Source: Coriobacteriia bacterium
GTDB taxonomy: Bacteria > Actinomycetota > Coriobacteriia > Anaerosomatales > PALSA-660
DNA length: 6,859 nt
Reading direction: 5' to 3'
Assembly: GCA_003133285.1 (NCBI GenBank)
Contig: PKWR01000120.1
Coordinates: 1 to 6,859, forward strand
Every line of letters begins with the position of its first letter. Within the stretch, counting starts at the first letter, position 1. Of this stretch, positions 1-6,119 are shown one piece after another. The notes beneath the pieces are model-generated. The model was not told where the DNA came from. It searched no databases and was given only the letters and a program-made list of their open reading frames with translations. Made by a program: the position numbers and the translations under genes.

Positions 1-18
1 TCGCGACGCGCACGGCGC

Positions 19-258
19 CTACACGTCGTAGCGGGACTCGACGGCCCGGCGCCCGGCCCGACTGCCGAAGTGGTACGCGAGCGAGATGACCGCGATCACG
101 GCGACCACAGCACCGATGACGATCTGCGTACCGCGCTCGTCCGCCAGCATCTTCGCCTCATCGGTGACGTCCTCGCGGATCGCCAGCGCCTTGTGGCGCA
201 GGTCCTCGAGGCTGATCGGCGCTGCGGGCACGGCCCCGGTATCGGTCTGCTTGCTCAT
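19..258 (-). CDS. Small single-pass membrane protein, partner of the Holin-X-like protein
   Basis: Complete 79-aa protein. Residues 1-44 are polar and charged and predicted helical; residues 45-63 form one hydrophobic membrane segment (IVIGAVVAVIAVISLAYHF); the tail is basic (SRAGRRAVESRY). There is no signal-peptidase site, so it is probably anchored rather than secreted. The ATG overlaps the stop of the upstream holin-like gene as ATGA, which indicates translational coupling and a shared transcript; a GTGAGG/GAGG stretch lies about 11 nt before the start. The layout (soluble helix, one membrane helix, basic end, next to a YqjE/Holin-X gene) resembles the small YqjD/DUF883 or DUF3618 proteins that often accompany such genes, but no diagnostic motif is visible, so family membership is inference. 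No function is assigned. Confidence 0.8.
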   Translation of the reverse strand: MSKQTDTGAVPAAPISLEDLRHKALAIREDVTDEAKMLADERGTQIVIGAVVAVIAVISLAYHFGSRAGRRAVESRYDV

Positions 259-611
259 GGCTGCATCGACCTCACCTTCACGGCCGTGAAGATCGCGGCG
301 CCGGTCACGAACACGGCACCCACGATGAAGAATGCGAGCGGCACGCCGACCATCTGTGCCAGGTAGACCATAGCCGCGACGGCGATGAAGAGCAGCCCGA
401 TCACGAGCAGCGAAGCGGCGGCGAACCCCGACGCCACCGCCAGCCCGAGCTTCTGCAGCGGCGGCACGATCTTCTCTTTGACGGCCGCTTCCGCCTCCTG
501 CCGTACCCAGTCGCGCGCGGTCTGCAGCAGGTCGAGCAGCTGATCGATGATGCGGGTCACGAAGTCGTCGCGCGACCCGCCCGTCTCAGGCGAGGACACG
601 TCGTCGCTCAT
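255..611 (-). CDS. Holin-X / YqjE-like phage-holin superfamily membrane protein
   Basis: 118-aa protein with the plan of the actinobacterial Holin-X (YqjE-like) family. An acidic N-terminus is followed by an amphipathic charged helix (about residues 16-52: FVTRIIDQLLDLLQTARDWV, then an EAEAAVKEK stretch). Two membrane segments follow at about 57-84 and 91-113, with a short polar end. The family is named for similarity to phage holins, but no lysis role is shown and no phage genes are nearby, so a resident envelope role is more likely. I chose the ATG at 611 over the in-frame ATG at 629 because AGGGAG (615-620) sits just before it, while the upstream ATG lacks a ribosome-binding site; the longer form would add MGAREQ. 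Its stop overlaps the next gene's ATG. The hairpin upstream suggests it needs its own promoter; TATGTT at 650-655 is a possible -10 but has no good -35. Confidence 0.82.
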   Translation of the reverse strand: MSDDVSSPETGGSRDDFVTRIIDQLLDLLQTARDWVRQEAEAAVKEKIVPPLQKLGLAVASGFAAASLLVIGLLFIAVAAMVYLAQMVGVPLAFFIVGAVFVTGAAIFTAVKVRSMQP

Positions 612-668
612 CTGCTCCCTCGCTCCCATCTCGATGGTCTGCCTGCAAGAACATACCCCGAAACGGTA

Positions 669-709
669 CCGGCCGCCTCCCTTCAGCGATGCCGAAGGGA
701 GGCGGCCGG
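669..709 (-). terminator. Perfect 16-bp hairpin after the wall-enzyme gene, probable terminator
   Basis: Arms 669-684 and 694-709 are exact reverse complements (CCGGCCGCCTCCCTTC pairs with GAAGGGAGGCGGCCGG) around a 9-nt loop, in which two more pairs (686-692, 687-691) are possible. It begins 42 nt after the stop of the transglycosylase-like gene and before the holin-like gene, the expected place for a terminator between two units. On the minus strand it is followed by TACCGTTTCGG, so the U-tract is poor; it may act as a GC-rich actinobacterial-type terminator, or as a 3'-end stabiliser. The arms pair equally well on the plus strand, but no plus-strand gene is nearby. Confidence 0.7.
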
Positions 710-751
710 ATCATCGTCTCGGTTGTCCGAACGGAGAGCTGCGGTGAGCTT

Positions 752-1276
752 CTAGTACCAGTGGTGGCTGGACCAGAAGGCCTTCGCCTGCAGCACCCCT
801 CCGTACCTGCCGCGCATGTACTTGATCGCGCGCTTGGTGTTCCAGGTCGGGTTCTTCCACGGATGCCCGTGGGCCATGCCCTTGGACAACTGGAACAGGC
901 CGTGGCACTCGCTGCGCGACTCGCTCGTCGGATGGAAGTTCGACTCGCGCTTGGCGATCCACAGCAACGCTGCGACCTGCCTCGTGGAAAGACCGGCGTT
1001 GCGGCCGACCTTCGCGACGATCTGGCGGACGGTGAGCTTCTTCGCCACGGTCACCATGGGCACCGCGACGGGAGCCGAGGCGACCGTTGTCGTGACTGTT
1101 GTCGCGACCGCGGTCACGGTCGCTTCGGCGCTCACGAGGGGCGCCGCCACGGGCTGGACCTCTTGGGCCGTCGCCATCAGCGGTACCGCGATGCCGGCCG
1201 CCATCGCGAACGCGAGCGATACGGCGACCAGAGCGCGCCTTGCAGGGTTCGAACCGATCAGATCATGGACCTTCAA
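752..1276 (-). CDS. Secreted lysozyme-like / SLT-type transglycosylase
   Basis: 174-aa exported protein (from the TTG start) predicted to cleave peptidoglycan glycan strands outside the membrane. Residues 1-14 are basic, 15-35 hydrophobic, and ATA|Q (35-38) is a plausible signal-peptidase site. An Ala/Thr/Val/Pro-rich linker (about 40-78) leads to a lysozyme-like domain (about 80-174): RESNF carries the likely catalytic Glu111, CHGLFQ (124-129) matches the usual S-x-x-x-GL-x-Q motif, KNPTWN (141-146) and MRGRYGG (154-160) fit the Apf/SLT-like C-terminal family, and the protein ends in HHWY as those proteins typically end W...WY. The start is TTG at 1276, preceded by GGGAGG (1283-1288) with 6-nt spacing and directly giving a signal peptide. 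The ATG at 1441 would add 55 Cys/Pro/Arg-rich residues that bury the signal peptide, so it is rejected. Exact bond specificity cannot be told. A promoter and long leader lie upstream, and a hairpin terminator downstream. Confidence 0.85.
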   Translation of the reverse strand: MKVHDLIGSNPARRALVAVSLAFAMAAGIAVPLMATAQEVQPVAAPLVSAEATVTAVATTVTTTVASAPVAVPMVTVAKKLTVRQIVAKVGRNAGLSTRQVAALLWIAKRESNFHPTSESRSECHGLFQLSKGMAHGHPWKNPTWNTKRAIKYMRGRYGGVLQAKAFWSSHHWY

Positions 1277-1691
1277 GAAGGGCCTCCCGATGCCGGGTAC
1301 AGGACTGGCGGCGGACGAAAGGCGCGAGGGACACGCATGGAGACATGCGTGAAGACAGCTTGGGGGTGGAGAGGTGCGTCGCTTTGATGTGGGACGCGGA
1401 ATGGAAGCAGGGAGCTCAGCTGCCTCGCACCTTCGGCTCACTCAGGGGGCCGTCATCGGGCCGCCGCCGTGCGCCAAGAAAGAGCACGAGTATGCGCTTG
1501 TTTGACGCTGGGACCGATGCTCTCGTCTCCTGGAACGCCGCTCTGCTCGACCTGTCTTGATGAAACCCGCGTCGAGCGGCGTACCTAGTCCGATGCTATG
1601 CGCTCCGGCGCCGATCCCTGCGGCCTGCCCGTTGAGGAAGCGGCCGCACGCCGATGGAGCACCTTACGGCGGCCCATATCGGACCGCACGA
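1277..1691 (-). promoter_or_regulatory. Gene-free stretch: possible structured leader of the wall-enzyme gene
   Basis: No credible gene lies between 1277 and 1816. If transcription starts near 1691, the transglycosylase message has a leader of about 415 nt. Visible pairings on the minus strand are as follows. A hairpin at 1642-1674 pairs GGCCGC with GCGGCC. An overlapping alternative at 1619-1648 pairs TGCGGCC with GGCCGCA and reuses the same GCGGCC, so the two exclude each other. AGGTGCG (1426-1432) pairs with CGCACCT (1372-1378) around an inner stem, GAGGCAG with CTGCTTC (1404-1426). An 8-bp hairpin at 1332-1351 (CACGCATG/CATGCGTG, 4-nt loop) lies 44 nt upstream of the ribosome-binding site. 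I looked for cyclic-di-AMP (ydaO) and cyclic-di-GMP-I riboswitch signatures because such elements can precede wall-enzyme genes, and found none. GC-rich DNA gives chance hairpins, so this remains tentative. Confidence 0.35.
1283..1288 (-). promoter_or_regulatory. Ribosome-binding site GGGAGG that fixes the TTG start
   Basis: GGGAGG lies 6 nt before the TTG at 1276. This spacing, with the signal peptide that begins there, decides the start in favour of TTG over the distant ATG at 1441. Confidence 0.7.
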
Positions 1692-1697
1692 GGTGGA

Positions 1698-1727
1698 ACT
1701 GTAGCACAGACGTTACCTGAACGCCAA
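1698..1727 (-). promoter_or_regulatory. Candidate extended -10 promoter for the wall-enzyme transcript
   Basis: On the minus strand TTGGCG (1722-1727) and TACAGT (1698-1703) are spaced by 18 nt, and TGC directly before TACAGT gives an extended -10 TGn element. It lies 90 nt after the UPF0182 stop and 420 nt before the TTG start of the transglycosylase-like gene, so transcription would begin near 1691. It is the best sigma70-type match I saw in this gap, where AT-rich hexamers are rare. It was found by eye only. Confidence 0.45.
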
Positions 1728-1816
1728 TCCGAGCGGTCGGAAGCGGGCCGCGGACGGCTGGCAACGCCTCCCATCGGCGCCTTTCGGGCGACGGACGAGG
1801 GACTATCTGACAGGGA

Positions 1817-4603
1817 CTACTTGACTGCCGTCGTCACCTTCGACGGCGAGGCGAGCTTCTCGAGGATCGCACCGAGCTGCTTGATGTAGGTGCCGTACGC
1901 CGCCCAGTCGCCTGCCTTCTGCGCCGCGATCGCCTTGGCGTACAGGTCGCGCGCCGCGGCGATCTCGGACGGAGTGCCGGTGCTGACCGTCGGCGTCCCG
2001 GTGACCGAGCCGGTCGTCGTCACGGAGCCCGCAGGTGCGGCGCCGAACACCTTCGTGAGCGCGCCCGCCAGATTCGAGTCCATCGCGATGCGGTCCGAGT
2101 ACGACACGATCACGCGCTTGAGCTCGGGCATGGGCGACTGTGACGCCTGGATATAGAGCGGTTCGATATAGACGATGGAGTCCTTGATCGGGATCACGAG
2201 CAGGTTCCCGAAGATGACCTCGCTCCCCTGCTGGTTCAGCAGGGTCAGCTCCTTGCTGATGTCGGGCTCCTGGTTGAGGCGCGCCCGGATCTGCTGCGGC
2301 CCCAGCACCAGGCGTTGCTTCGGGAAGTTGTAGACGATGCGCTGCCCATACGAGCCGGGATCCGACTTGGAGGCCATCCATCCGATCATGTTGTCCTTGT
2401 TACGCGGCGTGAACGGCTCCATGAGCAGGAAGTCCTCGGTGGCCTCGCCGGGCAGCTGCATGAGCACGTAGTAGGGATCCATCGGCTTGTCGGTCCTCTC
2501 GCCCGGCAGCGCCCACTGGTCCTCCTTGTTGTAGAAGACCACCGGATCGAGCATGTGGTAGGTCTTGTAGACCTCCGCCTGGAGGCGGAAGAGGTCCTCC
2601 GGATAGCGGAGGTGCGCCCTGATGCCCGCTGGCATCTTCGCAGCGTCGGTGAACAGGCCCGGGTAGAGCGTCCGGTAGGCCGCGAGCACCGGGTCCTTGT
2701 CGTCGAACGCGTAGAACGTGGTCGTCCCGTCGTACGCGTCCACCGTGACTTTCACCGAGTTGCGGATGTAGTTGACCTCGCTGCCGCCGGCACGCTCCGA
2801 GTACGGGTAGGACGTGGAGGTCGTGTAGGCGTCGAGCACCCACACGACCTTGCCGTTCGTGATGACCGGGTAGGGGTCGCCGTCGAGCGTGAGCCACGGG
2901 GCCAGCTCCGTCACGCGCTCGGTGATCGTGCGACGGAACAGCATCTTGCTCTTGGAGCCGATCGCGGTGGAGAACAGGATCTGGATGTCGCCGGTGCGGA
3001 TCGCGAAGGCGAGGCGCGCGCTCAGCGACCCGACGGGTATGCCGTTGGCGCCGGTGTAGGTCGTGACGGCGTTCTCGCCGCCGACCGGGTAGTCGAACTC
3101 CTTCTGCGTCCCGCCGACGATCGCGTAGTCGCTCGTCTCCTCGCCGAAGTAGATCGCCGGGACCGTGACCGTCAGGTCGGTCGTCGTCTTCGGCGGCAGG
3201 TCCTTGACGATGAGCTCGGGCAGGCCGTCGGGACTCACCTTGTTCACCGGGCTGACGACCACGCCGTAGCCGTGCGTGTAGACGAGGTGGCGGTTGATCC
3301 ACGTCCTGGCCTGCTCGCTCAGCTGCGAGGTGTTCATCTCACGTGCGGAGATGAGCGCCTGCTGGCGCACGCCGTCGATCGTGTAGCGGTCGATGTCGAC
3401 GTCCCTGAAGTCGTAGTAGAAGCGGATCTCCTGCAGTTGCTTGTAGGAGTTCACGACGACGTTGGGGTCCCACAGGCGGACGTTCTTGACCGTCGAGGTC
3501 GCCTCGATGATGTCCTGCGCGGTGAGATCGGCGCTCGCCGGGAAGCCGGTGGCGTCCACCGAGGTCAGGTCGAAGGCCGCCCTCGTGGCGGTGATGTTGC
3601 GCTGGATGTAGGGCTTCTCGAAGGCGAGCTCGTTCGGAGCGACCACGAGCTGCTGGATCACGATGGGGTAGACGGCGCCGATGAGGATGCCTGCGCCGAT
3701 CCACACGCCGAGACCGATCAGGGGCAGCTTCCAGCCCTTGTAGCGGATGTTGAGCAGCAGCAGCACCCCGACCGCGACCGCGATCACGATCAGGATCCAG
3801 TACGCCGGCATCTGCGCGTGGACGTCGGTGTACGACGCCCCGAGCACCTGCCCGCGCGGCGAGAAGTCCAACTCGTAGATCGACAGCCAGTAGTCGAACG
3901 CCTTCGATGCGACGATCAGGCCCAGCAGCACCGAGAGGTGCGCCTTCACGTGCGGGTCGAATCCCTGCAGCCGCTCGGTCGGGCGGATCCCGCCGTCGTA
4001 CAGGTGCAGGAGCGCCGTCACCACGAGCGCGAGGAGGAGCACACCGAACAGCCAGTCGGCGATGACGCGCAGCGCGGGAAGCGTGAACACGAAGAAGCCG
4101 ACGTCGATCCCGAAGTGGGCGTCGGTGGTACCGAACTTCACGCCCGCCAGCGCGAGACGGAAGGTCTCCCAGCCGCCGGCCATCGACGACCCGATGCCCC
4201 ATGCCAGCAGCACCGCGACCGCGACGATGATCAGCCCGGTGAAGGGCTCGATCGTCGCGCGCACGCGGACGAGCGCCTCTTCGAGTTGCTGCTGCGGGGT
4301 CAGTGCGACGCCCTGGGGCCACGCCGCGGGCGAGACACGCGGCCGCAGGCGACGCGCCACGACCAGGTTCACGTACAGGATCGCGAACGTCGCCACGCCG
4401 AACGTCGCGCCGACCGCCCATGCGCTCAGGATGCGGGTCCAGAACACGTCGGTCTGGCCGAGGTCCAGGTACCACAGGTAGTCGGTGTAGAAGGTCGCGG
4501 CCGCTCCGGCCGTCGCGCTCAGGAAGACGGCGGCGACCCCGACCGCGATGATGATGCGCGTGCGCAGGGGCACGGTCGCGCCCCGATCTGAGCGTGTTGC
4601 CAT
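1817..4603 (-). CDS. UPF0182 family (COG1615) large membrane protein
   Basis: 928-aa protein of the UPF0182 family, large integral membrane proteins common in Actinobacteria and cyanobacteria (for example Rv0064 and Rv3193c of M. tuberculosis) with no established biochemical role. Length is near the family norm. Predicted membrane helices: about 16-38, 58-82, 121-140, 182-201, 222-241, 267-285 and 294-318; the remaining ~600 residues are probably extracytoplasmic. Family-like segments include the TDYLWYLDLGQTDVFW stretch near residue 40, ERLQGFDPHVKAHLSVLLGL near 210, YTHGYGVVVSPVN near 442, RYPEDLF near 666, and a GSEVIFGNLLVIPI stretch near 793. A Thr/Ser/Gly/Pro linker (858-878) joins a helical tail (880-917, AKAIAAQKAGDWAAYGTYIK). 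The start is ATG at 4603 with GAGGAG 9 nt upstream; the longer frame to 4771 is an Arg/Ser-rich shadow overlapping the HD-GYP gene. It follows that gene by 37 nt, so co-transcription is likely. No strong terminator is visible after it; only a 4-bp stem with a CGAAA loop near 1780-1792. Confidence 0.95.
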   Translation of the reverse strand: MATRSDRGATVPLRTRIIIAVGVAAVFLSATAGAAATFYTDYLWYLDLGQTDVFWTRILSAWAVGATFGVATFAILYVNLVVARRLRPRVSPAAWPQGVALTPQQQLEEALVRVRATIEPFTGLIIVAVAVLLAWGIGSSMAGGWETFRLALAGVKFGTTDAHFGIDVGFFVFTLPALRVIADWLFGVLLLALVVTALLHLYDGGIRPTERLQGFDPHVKAHLSVLLGLIVASKAFDYWLSIYELDFSPRGQVLGASYTDVHAQMPAYWILIVIAVAVGVLLLLNIRYKGWKLPLIGLGVWIGAGILIGAVYPIVIQQLVVAPNELAFEKPYIQRNITATRAAFDLTSVDATGFPASADLTAQDIIEATSTVKNVRLWDPNVVVNSYKQLQEIRFYYDFRDVDIDRYTIDGVRQQALISAREMNTSQLSEQARTWINRHLVYTHGYGVVVSPVNKVSPDGLPELIVKDLPPKTTTDLTVTVPAIYFGEETSDYAIVGGTQKEFDYPVGGENAVTTYTGANGIPVGSLSARLAFAIRTGDIQILFSTAIGSKSKMLFRRTITERVTELAPWLTLDGDPYPVITNGKVVWVLDAYTTSTSYPYSERAGGSEVNYIRNSVKVTVDAYDGTTTFYAFDDKDPVLAAYRTLYPGLFTDAAKMPAGIRAHLRYPEDLFRLQAEVYKTYHMLDPVVFYNKEDQWALPGERTDKPMDPYYVLMQLPGEATEDFLLMEPFTPRNKDNMIGWMASKSDPGSYGQRIVYNFPKQRLVLGPQQIRARLNQEPDISKELTLLNQQGSEVIFGNLLVIPIKDSIVYIEPLYIQASQSPMPELKRVIVSYSDRIAMDSNLAGALTKVFGAAPAGSVTTTGSVTGTPTVSTGTPSEIAAARDLYAKAIAAQKAGDWAAYGTYIKQLGAILEKLASPSKVTTAVK

Positions 4604-4640
4604 GACGGCGGACTCCTCGGTTGTGCGGTGCTGGAACCCT

Positions 4641-6119
4641 CTAGCGGGGCAGCAGGTACTCGTCGACCTCGATGTTGAGCAGCGCCGCGTCGAGACACTG
4701 CTCGATCTTGCGGCCGGCGGCCTTCGTCTCGTCGGAGAGGTCGAGGTCGTGCGGCTTGACGAACGCGCCATCGCCGTCCGTGATGATACGCACGCACGGC
4801 ATAACGATGTCGTTGTTCGGCATGACCACGATCGCGATCTCCCCGCTCGAGAGACGGACGACCGACCGTGGCGGATAGATACCCATCATCTGCGTGAACA
4901 TGCGTACGAGCGCGGGGTCGAACGCCGTGCCCGCGTTCTTGGCGATGACCTCCATCGCCTCGTCCTGCGGGCGCGCCTCGGCGTAGCTGCGGCGCGACGT
5001 CATGGCGTCGTAGGCGTCGGCCAAGGCCACTATACGACTCGTCAGGTGCTGCGGTCGGCGCGGTGTTCGCCCGGGATACCCGTCCAGGTCGTAGCGCATG
5101 TGGTGCTCGAGGATCACGACGATGGACGAGCGGTCCAGGCCGCGCATCGTGGCCGCGACCTCGGCGCCGTGCACCGGGTGGAGGCGCATGATCTCCCACT
5201 CCCCTGCCGAGAGCGGGCCCCGCTTGTTGATGATGTCGAGGTCCACCGACATCTTGCCGATGTCGTGCATGAGCGCGCCCACGCCGAGCGAGTTCAGGAA
5301 CCGCCGGTTGGTGGAGATGAGCGATCCCAGCGCGACCGACAGGATCGTGACGTTCACCGAGTGGAAGAACGTGTACTCGTCGTGGCCCTTGAGGCCGCCG
5401 AGCTCGAGCATCGCGCTCTTGTTGCCGAGCACGTTGTCCACGATGCTGCGCGCGGCGTCGCGCACCTGGTACACGGAGATCGGCTTGTCGTTCGCCGCGC
5501 GGTCACCGAACTCGCGGACCGCGTCGAGCGCGTGCATGTAGGCATGGCGGCTGTTGGCCTCTTCCGCGGCGTCGAAGTCGCCAGTGTCGCGTGCGAAGGC
5601 GACGGTCCCGATCTGGACGTGCGGGATCGCGACGGAGGCGACCGCCTTCTCCAGGCCGCCCTGCTGCGCGATCGCGTTGCCGTCGAGCGCCAGGACCTGC
5701 ATCGCCCGCTCGAGCTCGTCAACCGTGAGTCCCTGCAGGAACGTCACGCTCGTCATGCCGGACTCGGTCATGTCGCGGATGAGCTGGTCGAAGATCATGC
5801 TCTCCTGCGCGAGCAGTTGCTCGCCGAGCAGCACCTCGTTGTCGAAGAAGACGAGGGGCACGTCGACGCCGTCGTTGTGGTACTCCGTGATGGCCGCCAT
5901 GAGCGCGGCCAGGTTGTCCTTCACGACGACGTGCCCACGCGGGTAGAAGGTCACGGAGCGCCGTGCGCCCGACAGCCGGGCGAGCAGCTCGCGGGCGCGG
6001 CCGGTCTGCCGCGACGAGAAGACCGTCGAGGACATCTCTTGGGCGGCGGCGCGCTCGGACTCCGTCCTCGGCGCGCTCGGGGCGTCCGCTGCCTGGGCGG
6101 CGGTCTGATCGTCCGTCAT
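4641..6119 (-). CDS. HD-GYP domain protein (cyclic-di-GMP phosphodiesterase family)
   Basis: 492-aa cytoplasmic protein with no membrane segment or signal peptide. Residues 1-38 are Ala/Glu-rich and probably disordered. Residues about 40-235 form a domain I do not recognise, with YPRGHVVVKDNL at 59-70 and LVFFDNEVLLGEQLL at 89-103. The HD-GYP domain spans about 236-415: HS (253-254), MHDIGK with the HD pair at 285-286, HPVHG (314-318), HHMRYDLDGYP (339-349), ADAYDAMTSRRSY (367-379) and AGTAFDP (396-402). A short beta-rich tail follows. HD-GYP enzymes hydrolyse cyclic-di-GMP using a bound metal centre. The histidine and aspartate ligands appear present, but the usual HHExxDGxGYP is altered: Glu is Met341, and DGxGYP reads DLDGYP. 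Tyr249, not Glu, sits four residues before His253, so the additional ligand of trinuclear-type enzymes may be absent. Activity is likely but unproven. The start overlaps the HEAT gene stop as ATGA, preceded by GGGGTGA. Confidence 0.93.
   Translation of the reverse strand: MTDDQTAAQAADAPSAPRTESERAAAQEMSSTVFSSRQTGRARELLARLSGARRSVTFYPRGHVVVKDNLAALMAAITEYHNDGVDVPLVFFDNEVLLGEQLLAQESMIFDQLIRDMTESGMTSVTFLQGLTVDELERAMQVLALDGNAIAQQGGLEKAVASVAIPHVQIGTVAFARDTGDFDAAEEANSRHAYMHALDAVREFGDRAANDKPISVYQVRDAARSIVDNVLGNKSAMLELGGLKGHDEYTFFHSVNVTILSVALGSLISTNRRFLNSLGVGALMHDIGKMSVDLDIINKRGPLSAGEWEIMRLHPVHGAEVAATMRGLDRSSIVVILEHHMRYDLDGYPGRTPRRPQHLTSRIVALADAYDAMTSRRSYAEARPQDEAMEVIAKNAGTAFDPALVRMFTQMMGIYPPRSVVRLSSGEIAIVVMPNNDIVMPCVRIITDGDGAFVKPHDLDLSDETKAAGRKIEQCLDAALLNIEVDEYLLPR

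Noticed and set aside
1245..1258. GGTTCGAACC resembling a tRNA T-arm
   Set aside because: The flanks do not form a T-stem on either strand, no other cloverleaf arms are present, and it lies within the signal-peptide codons.
1277..1441. N-terminal extension of the transglycosylase-like frame to an ATG at 1441
   Set aside because: It would bury the signal peptide behind 55 Cys/Pro-rich residues, and it lacks the GGGAGG signal found before the TTG at 1276.
1360..1450. Plus-strand TCAGCTGCCTCGCA similar to the 3' part of a cyclic-di-AMP (ydaO) riboswitch
   Set aside because: The other conserved blocks are missing or poor, and no gene lies downstream on the plus strand.
1802..1824. Short direct repeat TAGTCCCT twice at the UPF0182 stop codon (minus strand)
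   Set aside because: Eight bases repeated once is within chance, and no element or terminator structure is associated with it.
1557..1889. Plus-strand 110-codon frame in the intergenic stretch
   Set aside because: No ribosome-binding site or family-like sequence; the composition is that of random GC-rich DNA and it overlaps the UPF0182 end.
2574..2612. Two tandem short hairpins inside the UPF0182 gene (2574-2589 and 2596-2612)
   Set aside because: They fall in conserved codons (around RYPEDLFRLQAEV) and are easily produced by Glu/Leu/Arg codon choice in GC-rich DNA.
2315..4591. 758-codon open frame on the plus strand, antisense to UPF0182
   Set aside because: The product is an Arg/Asp/His/Val-rich shadow without hydrophobic structure or motifs. 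The opposite strand encodes a clear UPF0182 protein, and GC-rich codon use commonly leaves such antisense frames open.
4604..4771. N-terminal extension of the UPF0182 frame to an ATG at 4771
   Set aside because: It adds 56 Arg/Ser/Thr-rich residues read inside the HD-GYP gene; the ATG at 4603 has a ribosome-binding site and begins normal family sequence.
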